A DNA stretch of 64,000 bases from Hymenobacter fodinae (GTDB taxonomy: Bacteria; Bacteroidota; Bacteroidia; Cytophagales; Hymenobacteraceae): positions 183,209 through 247,208 of the forward strand of contig NZ_SRLA01000007.1 in NCBI RefSeq assembly GCF_004745825.1, given 5' to 3'. Below the pieces are notes generated by a model that ran no database searches, was not told the DNA's origin, and worked only from the letters and a program-made list of their open reading frames with translations. Each line of letters begins with the position of its first letter. The stretch's first letter is position 1. Positions 24,927-33,044 of the stretch are shown here, one piece after another. A program made the position numbers and the translations under genes.

Positions 24927-26675
24927 ATGTGCCCGTTTCCCTCCCCAGTTACTGGTCTGCTCGTCGAAGCAGCTCCCTCCCGCACCCGCGGCACTAAGGC
25001 TGGCCCTTCCGCAGCGCCTCCTCGGCACCTTGCTGACCTTAAGTTTAAAGTAGAACCGTTGCAGTCAGCTGTTGCTGGCACCCGCAGTCGGGGACCAGGC
25101 AGTACGCCCACTGCTGGTAGGCCGGCTCGTTATCTGGCTCATACCCCGGTGGTATCCGACATGTTGCCTTGGGATTTGGCTCATGCTTATCGGGCGGAGC
25201 ATGGCTCAACCGTGGGCTTCGTGGAGCCTGACTTGCCGCAGGACTACACCTTTCAGCCCGACCGCGCGCCGCAAGGGCTGCGTACCCGCTCTTTTGGGCC
25301 AGACAAGTGCGACGATGGTACGCCTTATAGCGGCTGTTGGCCGCACCCTAGCGAGCCGCGCATCTGGCATCTGGACGACGACTTCTCTCAGCTACGGGCA
25401 GCTCGAGAATACGCGCAGCAGGGTACGTCGAATGCTAAGGTGCGCATCGCCCATCTCGATACGGGCTACTCCCCCACCCACCTTACTTGCCCCCAACATT
25501 TGGACACGCGCAATCAGCGGGACTTTGTGGATGGCGGCACTCAGGCGTATGACCGGGGGGCCGAGGGCACCATGCTCAATCCCGGCCACGGGACGGCGAC
25601 ATTAGCGCTTTTAGCGGGCGGCATTATAAATCCTGCGCAATATGGATTTGCCGAAGAACTGGGAGGAGCCCCGTTTGCGGAAGTATTACCGTTGCGAATA
25701 AGCGCTAGCGTGGTATTATGGCGCACGAGCTCATTTGTACAGGCGTTGGAGCACTTGGTGCGCCTTCCTCCTGCTGACCAAGTACAGATAATTACGATGA
25801 GTATGGGGGGCTTGGCTTCCAGAGCTTGGGCTGATGCCGTGAATCGAGCGTATGAAGCCGGCATTTTCATCGTGACGGCTGCTGGCAACAACATGGGCAA
25901 TAAAACGCCCCGTCACTTGGTATACCCCGCCCGATTTGGGCGGGTAGTGGCAGCCTGTGGTGCGTGCTATGACAGTAGCCCGTACAACCGGCGCGACAAT
26001 GGCACTGAAATGCAGGGCAATTATGGACCTTTGCCGCTGATGAGGCATGCTATGGCAGCGTACACCCCTAATCTACCCTGGGCTAAGATGGCTGATGCCG
26101 CCCAAATAGATCTGGATGGGGCGGGCACCTCGTCGGCTACCCCACAGGTGGCCGCCGCCGCCGCTTGCTATTGGCGACGGCACGAGAAAGAACTCCAGCA
26201 ACTACCGGCTCCCTGGATGCGGGTAGAAGCGGTTCGTCGAGCCCTGTTTAGTACGGCTGGCCGCAGCACAATCATAACGGATGACGAGGATCATGATTTG
26301 TTCTTTGGGCATGGGCTGCTGCGGGCCCGTGCCGCCTTAGAGGTGCCCGTACCAGCGCCTGATCAGTTACAACTCACACCGGCTGACGAGGTCCATTTTC
26401 CCATCTTCAATGTACTCTTTCGGGAGGCTCCACCAAGTTCATTACGCGGAGAAGGTGCCACTCGTCCGGCTCCTGACAGCGTTGCTATTGAAATGCTGAC
26501 TCAAGAACTGCTGCAGCTAACCCAACAGCACCATGAGCTAGAAGAGTTACTCGGGGACCAACTTCTATACCCTGCCCAACTCGCCCGTCCAGCGCGTAAT
26601 GAGTTTATTGAGAGAGTTCTAGCAATGCACGAATCTTCTCAGGCCCTCAGGACATATTTGAAGTCGAGAGCCTAG
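24927..26675 (+). CDS. Subtilisin-like (S8) serine protease
   Basis: 582 residues with catalytic residues in order: Asp178 in IAHLDTGYSPTH, His221 in NPGHGTATLALLAGG, oxyanion Asn321 in VTAAGNN and Ser402 in GAGTSSATPQVAAAA. Residues ~35-110 look like a propeptide-type module (WDLAHAYRAEHGSTVGFVEP). The C-terminal ~70 residues are helical and may mediate protein contacts (AIEMLTQELLQLTQQHHELE). There is no clear signal peptide. The gene starts 11 bp after the caspase gene stop, so they share one transcript. In the family, propeptide cleavage activates the enzyme, and the neighbouring caspase or papain-like protease could be the activator, which is inference. Confidence 0.92.
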   Translation: MCPFPSPVTGLLVEAAPSRTRGTKAGPSAAPPRHLADLKFKVEPLQSAVAGTRSRGPGSTPTAGRPARYLAHTPVVSDMLPWDLAHAYRAEHGSTVGFVEPDLPQDYTFQPDRAPQGLRTRSFGPDKCDDGTPYSGCWPHPSEPRIWHLDDDFSQLRAAREYAQQGTSNAKVRIAHLDTGYSPTHLTCPQHLDTRNQRDFVDGGTQAYDRGAEGTMLNPGHGTATLALLAGGIINPAQYGFAEELGGAPFAEVLPLRISASVVLWRTSSFVQALEHLVRLPPADQVQIITMSMGGLASRAWADAVNRAYEAGIFIVTAAGNNMGNKTPRHLVYPARFGRVVAACGACYDSSPYNRRDNGTEMQGNYGPLPLMRHAMAAYTPNLPWAKMADAAQIDLDGAGTSSATPQVAAAAACYWRRHEKELQQLPAPWMRVEAVRRALFSTAGRSTIITDDEDHDLFFGHGLLRARAALEVPVPAPDQLQLTPADEVHFPIFNVLFREAPPSSLRGEGATRPAPDSVAIEMLTQELLQLTQQHHELEELLGDQLLYPAQLARPARNEFIERVLAMHESSQALRTYLKSRA

Positions 26676-26781
26676 GTTAGCATTATCAATTATTAAATAA
26701 CAGAACCTACCTTCTTGGTTAAATTAATTATTCAACGTCTTAAATTACACAGAAGTAATTTACAACTTTAATTTAACGTTT

Positions 26782-27261
26782 ATGGTAAAGTTTATTCTGA
26801 CGTTGCTTCTGGCGGTTTGCTCTAGGTTTGTACTCGGACAAAATGCCACACTCACTATTAATGGAATTGTAAACAATGATCGTAAAATTCTTGTTAAGAA
26901 CGAAGATATCATAAAAATATTAATCACTTTACCTAATTCAATTCCAAGTAGCCATGCCTTGGATAAAGTAGAAGCTACAGCATGCTACTCCAACCCGGAA
27001 CAAAGCATGGAACAACAAGCTTCAAATAAAATATTTAGTTTATATAATAAATTATCTAAAGATGAAACAAAATATAGATATATGGTTAATTTCAATAACC
27101 AAGTAGGGAATAATTCAATTGAAATAAAATTCAAAGCGAATGAAATATCCCCGTGTAAGGGAGTATTTTTTTGGATTAAAATATATGAAAATAATACATA
27201 CACAAACGGCATAAAACAAATACCAGGATTCAAGAGCACTTATACTTTTATGATACAATAG
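26782..27261 (+). CDS. Secreted hypothetical protein in AT-rich islet
   Basis: 159 residues with a signal peptide (MVKFILTLLLAVCSRFVLGQ) and a beta-rich remainder without a known domain (VNFNNQVGNNSIEIKFKANE; two or three Cys). The base composition is visibly AT-rich with Lys/Asn/Ile-rich codons, unlike the protease operon just upstream. This suggests separate acquisition from a low-GC relative. Confidence 0.6.
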   Translation: MVKFILTLLLAVCSRFVLGQNATLTINGIVNNDRKILVKNEDIIKILITLPNSIPSSHALDKVEATACYSNPEQSMEQQASNKIFSLYNKLSKDETKYRYMVNFNNQVGNNSIEIKFKANEISPCKGVFFWIKIYENNTYTNGIKQIPGFKSTYTFMIQ

Positions 27262-27334
27262 AATTACAATGACTTCTTTATTCATTCTAAAATAGCATAT
27301 TTTGTAAGGCAAACTACTTAAAAACACTTGTATT

Positions 27335-27895
27335 ATGTTTAAAAAAATGAATCTAGACCATTTTTTTACATTGTTAGGTCTAATTGCTACCGCTGGTGCT
27401 CTGTGGTTTTCCTCACAAAATATTCGCGACACAGAGAAGTGGAAAAAAGGGGAATTTATTGTTAATCAGTATGAAAAATTTGCTAGTGATACAGCGGTTA
27501 TTTTTGCCATTAAGACACTTGACTATCAATCAAGATTTGTAAATAAGCAACTTGGAATTATTACCAGAGACAAGGTAACTCTTTGTTTGCAGCCAAAACC
27601 AAAAGGTGTTGATATGAAATTAAATGCTATGGTGCGAGCAAACTTTGATCAATATTTAGACAAGCTTAGCTTATTTAACCGCTATGAACAAAGCGGCTTA
27701 ATGACTAAGGAAGATATAGAGCCCTATATTAAATATCATATTAAACTAATAGCAGGACCTACAGAGGAAGAGAACCTAAAAGAGCTGCAGCATGAATTAT
27801 GGGGGTATATAGACAGATACGAGTTTAATGACGTGAAGCAACTGTGCTTTTTATTCGGACATGACATTACAGTCATTGATGAAAAAAACAAATAG
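27335..27895 (+). CDS. Hypothetical protein with N-terminal membrane anchor
   Basis: 186 residues. One membrane segment lies at ~10-27 (FFTLLGLIATAGALWFSS), followed by a helical cytoplasmic-looking domain (DTEKWKKGEFIVNQYEKFAS ... ELQHELWGYIDRYEFNDVKQ). The layout recalls DUF4760-like membrane proteins found beside defence genes in Bacteroidota, but this is a resemblance only. It is AT-rich like its neighbour and spaced 73 bp from it. Confidence 0.55.
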   Translation: MFKKMNLDHFFTLLGLIATAGALWFSSQNIRDTEKWKKGEFIVNQYEKFASDTAVIFAIKTLDYQSRFVNKQLGIITRDKVTLCLQPKPKGVDMKLNAMVRANFDQYLDKLSLFNRYEQSGLMTKEDIEPYIKYHIKLIAGPTEEENLKELQHELWGYIDRYEFNDVKQLCFLFGHDITVIDEKNK

Positions 27896-28485
27896 TTCAT
27901 AGATTTGATATTGCATTTTTTATATTAATTTTACTATAACTATAATAAATATAATTTGATCTTAATTGATACTATAGAATATTATTGGATATAATTTATT
28001 CATCATATCCGGCTCGATTAATTAGATGATTTGTTATATTATCTGACTGTGGTAAAATCACAGGTGATTGTTAGCTTGTCCGATGCTCCCAACTACGCTT
28101 CCTAGCAGAAAATGCGGTAGCGCGGCACTATGCAAAAACGGTAGCCTGAACGTGCAGCCCGAGTATCAATACACACTTGCCGTTATCCAGACGTTGTTTA
28201 CGCCAACGGAGCCCCATGAAGCAGCGCACTACACACAGGAAAGCTACTAGTAGGGATTTTCGCAACTAATTGTTCGATTGACTAGTATCTCGCGCCCAAC
28301 CATCGTGCGGCTAACAAAAAAGCGCAGGCCGATAGATACGGAGCCTCTTCTCGCAAGCAGCATCTGACTTAAAAAACACTGTGTTAAAGGTAGTTTTACG
28401 TGCGGTAAACGGGCATTAACAACAGGAAAAGAAGGGTACTCCAAATTTAACCTACTGTATCTGTTAGCCCTATATCATAGGGTGC
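27896..28485. other. AT-rich then gene-free intergenic region
   Basis: 27896-28060 is very AT-rich (repeated ata/tta) and closes the low-GC islet; GC returns to normal at ~28070. A 60-codon frame at 28068-28250 has no features. No gene is supported. Confidence 0.3.
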
Positions 28486-28790
28486 ATGCACTACGTTACC
28501 GTTAACATAACGATGATAAAGCGCATGATTTGGCTGACTGTGAGTTTGTTGGTGGCGCTGCTACTTTACCCCTTCAAGCTGGCCTTTCTAGTTTTCATTA
28601 GGCCCGTCCACCTGCCGACGTTGGGCTTCCGTGGATGGTCACGTACGCGCTCAACGAACACCTACTTGTTCCCACCTGTGTGCGGTCGCTGCTGCTCATG
28701 GTAGGTGGCGTACTCTTTTTTACCGCCTTCCTTTCGTGGTTCAATAAGGACGCATTCGGGAGAAACCTGCGCGGGTTGCTGCTGAACTGA
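28486..28790 (+). pseudogene. Small multi-pass membrane protein with an apparent frameshift
   Basis: Frame 1 (28486-28704) begins with two hydrophobic segments (MIWLTVSLLVALLLYPF, then KLAFLVFIRPVHLPTLGF) and degenerates into Arg/Cys-rich sequence after ~28630. A second frame begins at ATG 28635 and continues as MVTYALNEHLLVPTCVRSLL, then MVGGVLFFTAFLSWF, to a stop at 28790. Together they read as one ~100-residue three-helix protein interrupted by a frame change near 28630. This is a decayed gene, a sequencing error, or two overlapping small genes. Confidence 0.45.
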
Positions 28791-29023
28791 AAAGGGAACG
28801 GGTTTGGCCTCGTGGATTCCTTGGTTCTAGCCTGCCAACTAGATGCTTGGCTGCTCTTTCGGAACCCGCCTCACGCAGTATATAGTGGTCACCAGCATAC
28901 CTCGTTAAGCTAAACATGATGTTCAGATAAAGCAGAGCTTTTGACTAGACCAGCCCAGGGCCAGCAGAACAGATACGCTAGTGAGCAGCGGAGTCTAGGT
29001 AGCACGTTGAGTGCTTCTAATGC
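28791..29023. other. Intergenic, nothing recognised
   Basis: No gene or hairpin is recognised. Confidence 0.2.
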
Positions 29024-29290
29024 TTATAGAACAACCATTACGTCAGTAAAGACGCGCTTCCGGCCGATGCGATAGGTGGGGATGTAGGCCAGCACCATCT
29101 CGAACAAGCGATGCGCTTCCTCCTCGCCATAGGGGAAGTACAAGGGGGCCGCTTTGTAGGCGATCACGTCCTGCTCACTCGCTAAATACCAGATCAGGTA
29201 GGCGGTCGGGTACGTAAGAGACCGAAGCGTTATTTTCCCTACGCAGGGAATGGCTTTCCCCTCCAGATGGGCAAGGGCACGGATGTTCAT
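29024..29290 (-). CDS. Small hypothetical protein
   Basis: 88 residues with balanced, globular composition (TLRSLTYPTAYLIWYLASEQ ... EEEAHRLFEMVLAYIPTYRI). There is no signal, membrane segment or known motif. It is an isolated gene downstream of the TerY-P-like operon on the same strand; it may be a late operon member or independent. Confidence 0.45.
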   Translation of the reverse strand: MNIRALAHLEGKAIPCVGKITLRSLTYPTAYLIWYLASEQDVIAYKAAPLYFPYGEEEAHRLFEMVLAYIPTYRIGRKRVFTDVMVVL

Positions 29291-29548
29291 AGCCTATACA
29301 ATATCAACCCCTGTTATAAGTCCTGCTAAGCGAGGCATCATATATCGCATAGTGCAACAGCCTTTCTGTAGTGGCCCACCCCACCTGCACCCCGATGCCC
29401 CAAATAGAAGACCCTGCTGCTTGACTGGCAGGAATTGGCGGCAGCTACACCCGGCTTCGCTTCTAAAGGCGCCGCGGTGAATGTCTTCAACCAGAGAAGA
29501 GGCCACGCCGCAGAGCAAGCGAGTTTCACCTCGCCGGGTGCTAACCCT
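29291..29548. other. Intergenic, nothing recognised
   Basis: About 260 bp after the coiled-coil gene. No clear terminator. Confidence 0.2.
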
Positions 29549-30292
29549 TTAAAAGTGTTGCGCTATTTTCTGCAGCTCGGTCTGAATTTCCTTTTGCTTG
29601 TTTTCGCCAGCCAGCAAGAAAGAGTTTTTAGTCGTGTTCAGTTTCTCCTTCGTGAGGGTGATCTCCTGGGATATCTGGTTGATCTCCGTTTTCAGGGTAT
29701 TCAGGCGTTGGGTAAGGGTTTGCAGCTCCTGCGCTTTCTGCTGCAGCTGCTCTTCCCGGGGCCGCACCTCCTTCTGGTACTGCTGCGCCTGGGCGCTCTG
29801 AAAAGCATTTAAATCCCGACCAATCAAATTCAGGTATTCCTGTCCGGTTGCCAGAAGCTTTTCCTTGGTGAGGCCGGTGCTTTTCAACACGTTGAAAGCA
29901 GTCTGGTACTTGAGGGCTTCGTCCTGAATGTCGTCGATGTCTAGTTTGCTGTCCACGAACTCTTTGTAATCCGCTCCCTGGAACAAGGGGTTGCGGGCGT
30001 TGGCCTCCTCCACCAACCGTTCAAAGTACTGGGCGTGCTCGGGCAAGGGTTCCGTGATGGTACCTCCGGCCGAATAGGTGGGCACATGGTCTGGAATCGT
30101 AATAGGGGCGGTGGGGCCATTGATCAGCGGATGCTGGGCGTTCTCGGGAGCAGCCGGTACTGCTGGAGGGAGGAAGGAAGGGGATGTAGGCTCCGCCGGA
30201 GCGGGGACCGGTGGCGTTGGTTTTGCGGGTTTCTGCTTGGACTCGTCTTCAAACTCCACAAAAGGAGTCAACAACTGCTTTAAGAAACTCAT
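29549..30292 (-). CDS. Coiled-coil protein, last gene of TerY-P-like operon
   Basis: 247 residues. Residues 20-85 are Pro/Ala-rich and disordered (KPAKPTPPVPAPAEPTSPSF). Residues 95-165 are helical (HAQYFERLVEEANARNPLFQ), and residues ~170-245 form a long coiled coil (EEQLQQKAQELQTLTQRLNT, then LKTEINQISQEITLTKEKLN). It has no membrane segment and is probably a cytoplasmic scaffold or structural partner. It starts 11 bp after the stop of the membrane-anchored ATPase-fold gene, so they are co-transcribed. No named family. Confidence 0.7.
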   Translation of the reverse strand: MSFLKQLLTPFVEFEDESKQKPAKPTPPVPAPAEPTSPSFLPPAVPAAPENAQHPLINGPTAPITIPDHVPTYSAGGTITEPLPEHAQYFERLVEEANARNPLFQGADYKEFVDSKLDIDDIQDEALKYQTAFNVLKSTGLTKEKLLATGQEYLNLIGRDLNAFQSAQAQQYQKEVRPREEQLQQKAQELQTLTQRLNTLKTEINQISQEITLTKEKLNTTKNSFLLAGENKQKEIQTELQKIAQHF

Positions 30293-30303
30293 GAGAAGAG
30301 GCC

Positions 30304-31338
30304 TTATTGGTTGAGGCTCAGCAGGAACCCGATGGTGAAGTTGGCATCCCAGTCAAACACGAAGGTGTCGGTGCCGGAGGCCTCAGCCAAGGCTTTGTAA
30401 ATAGTCAAGCCGGAGGCCATTTTCTTATCTACTGCCTGGTACGCCCCGGGATCCCTTAATACGGTATATCTCTCCTGCCCTTGGCGGTGCTGCTTGGCCA
30501 GAGTAAAGGGTACCCCACCCAAGATGAAGCCGATATTGCGCTTATTCTCGGGCAGTTTAGCCACCAGCGTTTTCACCTGGTTGTACACCTGCTCATCGGC
30601 GATGCCTTTCTCGTAGTACTTGGCGCCGGGCAGCTCAATGGATTGGAGGCGGCCATTCTCCTGCCAGGAGATTTTGGTATTCCCGGAGCCAATGTCTACC
30701 AGGAAAGAGTTGTCGGCGAAGGCGGGCGGGACGGTGGCCGAGAAGCCCAGCTTGCCTTCCTGCTCGGCCGTGACATTGTTTACGACATACCCCATCTTCT
30801 TCAGCTCGTTGCTGATGATGGCGGTTTTAGGTTCTTTCTGGGCGCCCGAGGAAATGACGAAGTGCATGTTTCTATTGGCCACGCCTTTGTCAAACATGGC
30901 CGACAGGTATTTTTTCAGGCCGGCTCTGATGTCGGCGGTGGTGGCCAGGCCTTCGTAGGCCAGGGATTCGCCGAAATCTTTGGACACAATCTCCCAGCGC
31001 TTCTGCCGATCCATGTTGATGACGAAGGAGTTAAAGCCCGTGGCTCCTACTTCCACTACCCCCCGCAGCGTTCCATTCTCGGGTTTCTCGGGCGTGTAGG
31101 TGAATTCGCGGGTTTCCTCGGTCGGGCCGGCCGCAGCGGTACCAGGCGTAGTCGTTGAGCCAGCCGCTGCCGCCGTGGTATTGTCCGTGGTCTGGTTACT
31201 ACCGGGTATGGTGGGTGAGGTAGTAGCGGAGGTAGTACTGTCGGTAGTGCTCCCTGACAAACGAGGTTTGAGGGCGAAATAGGCCAGCACCCCCATGATC
31301 AACAGAACAACAAGTATTCCTAGTGGCTTTATTCTCAT
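30304..31338 (-). CDS. Membrane-anchored actin/Ppx-like (ASKHA-fold) protein
   Basis: 344 residues. One N-terminal hydrophobic segment (LGILVVLLIMGVLAYFAL, ~6-23) is followed by a Thr/Ser/Ala/Gly-rich linker (~28-80). The C-terminal ~260 residues carry two ASKHA-type phosphate motifs: VVEVGATGFNSFVINMD (phosphate 1, ~94-110) and SFLVDIGSGNTKISW (phosphate 2, ~213-227, the Ppx/GppA-like DxGSGxT form). A late glycine motif, NIGFILGGVPF, is in the adenosine-loop position. This fold binds and often hydrolyses ATP or polyphosphate. The anchor leaves the topology open (see findings). The gene is in the operon between the kinase and the coiled-coil gene. Confidence 0.75.
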   Translation of the reverse strand: MRIKPLGILVVLLIMGVLAYFALKPRLSGSTTDSTTSATTSPTIPGSNQTTDNTTAAAAGSTTTPGTAAAGPTEETREFTYTPEKPENGTLRGVVEVGATGFNSFVINMDRQKRWEIVSKDFGESLAYEGLATTADIRAGLKKYLSAMFDKGVANRNMHFVISSGAQKEPKTAIISNELKKMGYVVNNVTAEQEGKLGFSATVPPAFADNSFLVDIGSGNTKISWQENGRLQSIELPGAKYYEKGIADEQVYNQVKTLVAKLPENKRNIGFILGGVPFTLAKQHRQGQERYTVLRDPGAYQAVDKKMASGLTIYKALAEASGTDTFVFDWDANFTIGFLLSLNQ

Positions 31339-31421
31339 CGTGGTAAGGGTTAGTGAGTCTTTATGTTATTCCCCTCTCTCAGCTTCTCTGTTTTTTCTGG
31401 TCTCTCACGACCGTAGCGGCT

Positions 31422-32975
31422 CTACTTGTTGGCCATGGTAATCACCACCACCCGGCCGCCTTCTTCCTTGGAGAGCAGGAGCTTCTTGCCGTCGGTGAGC
31501 TCTACCATGGTGTTCACGGGTATCTCCTTGTCTTCGGTGAGGTCTTTCAGAGAGGTGAGCTTCTGGTTGACAAAGACCCACTTATTCTGGTGAAAGGTGA
31601 AGTACCCCACCGGGGTCTTTTGCTCGTCCGTCAGTTTTTCATTTCGGACGACGTTCCGGTTCACGTGCCACTGGAACAGGTACTGGTTATGGTAGACCAT
31701 GAGGCGGTGATTCTCGGGGCGCCAGACGGTGGGCTTGAACTCAAAATACAGGTCCAGTACGGGCAGCGTGCCCTTTACCGGGGTGCCGCAAAACGGACAC
31801 TTGGGCGAGGTGGTATTATCAAACACAAACCACTTCTGCTGGCAGGCCGGGTTGCTGCAGGGCTGCATCAGATCGGTGGTTTTGAGTAGGGCCTGCTCCC
31901 ACTGGTCGGCGTTGGGCCGCTGGTTAGGGTCGTGCAGGCCGGTGATAAAGGCCTGGTCAAACAACGCCTTCAGGTAGGGGCCGGTGATGGTGTAAGGCAG
32001 CTTCGTAACATCCGCCCAGGGCAGCGTCCACTTGGACACCTGATCCAGCTTCGGCCGGTTGGAGAGGTCCGTGGGGTGCTCAATGAACAAGGCCTTCTCC
32101 CCCATGGACAGCAGATCGTCCTGCTCCGTATCCAGGGAGTTGACCCTGCCGCCTTTCAGCGGATGCCGGTAGAGCAGATAGAGGTAAATCATGACCGGCA
32201 GGGCATGCAGGTCGGTGGTGCGGTTGGCGTGCTTGCGGTTGGGGTCGCGCAGCTCCAGGTGCTTGGTGGCCAGGACTTCGGGGGCAATGAAATCGGCGGT
32301 GCCGATAACATCCGGGGGGTACAAACCCGGTACTACTAGCCCGTCAATGTCAATGATGGTGGCGGATTTGCTGACCGGATCAATCAGCACGTTTTTGTAG
32401 GATAAATCCGAATGGGCCAGCCCGGCGGCGTGGAGGCGCTTCACCCCCCGGGCAATTTTCACGCAGATCTGGAAATAGCTAAGCCAGTTGCCCAGCTCGC
32501 TCTCATCCAGCCGCAGGGTGAACTGCGGGTGCCGAAACTTGGCCGAGGCAAACCACAAGCCTTGCTTTTCTTTGCCTTTGATGCCTTCGCTGGTGGCGTA
32601 GCCTTTCTGGAAAAAGAAGTTCTTGTTATAGGTGGGCACCACGAGCCCAACTTTGCCGTCGGGGGTTTCCACCATGTCGGTGGGCCAGCAGTACAGCTCC
32701 TTATAATATTGCCCCCCTTCCCGGTTAAAGAAGCTATCGTAGTACTGGGTCACCAGTTTCCGGAGCCGCTCCCGGGAGTTGTAATCCTGCTTGTCGCGGT
32801 AGAAAGCGATGACGTAGGATTTATCGGGCCCGAAATACACGTCCTTCATGCCGCCGCGCATGGGCTCGCCCGTATCCACGTAGGGGTAGGTTTTACCGGG
32901 CGTGATGATGGATGGCACCGACTTCGCGGATTGGCCGAGGTTAACGGAGAAGGTGGGGATACTGCCTTGGCTCAC
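31422..32975 (-). CDS. Ser/Thr-type protein kinase with zinc ribbon (TerY-P triad type)
   Basis: 517 residues. Kinase core: glycine-loop-like MRGGMKDVYFGPD (~39-51), catalytic loop LAHSDLSYKNVLI with Asp190 and Asn195, metal-binding Asp209/Asp211 in IIDIDG (DFG equivalent), and activation-segment end FIAPEVL. A zinc ribbon follows with Cys373, Cys378, Cys393 and Cys396 (PCSNPACQQKW ... SPKCPFCG). The last ~110 residues are a beta-rich domain of unknown role. The kinase-zinc-ribbon architecture next to PP2C and VWA genes is the TerY-P triad, known from tellurite/stress-response (ter) neighbourhoods. Probable operon: PP2C, this kinase, ASKHA, coiled-coil. Confidence 0.88.
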   Translation of the reverse strand: MSQGSIPTFSVNLGQSAKSVPSIITPGKTYPYVDTGEPMRGGMKDVYFGPDKSYVIAFYRDKQDYNSRERLRKLVTQYYDSFFNREGGQYYKELYCWPTDMVETPDGKVGLVVPTYNKNFFFQKGYATSEGIKGKEKQGLWFASAKFRHPQFTLRLDESELGNWLSYFQICVKIARGVKRLHAAGLAHSDLSYKNVLIDPVSKSATIIDIDGLVVPGLYPPDVIGTADFIAPEVLATKHLELRDPNRKHANRTTDLHALPVMIYLYLLYRHPLKGGRVNSLDTEQDDLLSMGEKALFIEHPTDLSNRPKLDQVSKWTLPWADVTKLPYTITGPYLKALFDQAFITGLHDPNQRPNADQWEQALLKTTDLMQPCSNPACQQKWFVFDNTTSPKCPFCGTPVKGTLPVLDLYFEFKPTVWRPENHRLMVYHNQYLFQWHVNRNVVRNEKLTDEQKTPVGYFTFHQNKWVFVNQKLTSLKDLTEDKEIPVNTMVELTDGKKLLLSKEEGGRVVVITMANK

Positions 32976-33044
32976 AGGTTCAATGCTATAATAGAGGTAG
33001 TACTCTGTTTCAGGTGCCTTTTCAGGTTTTCTTCCCTTAACGAG

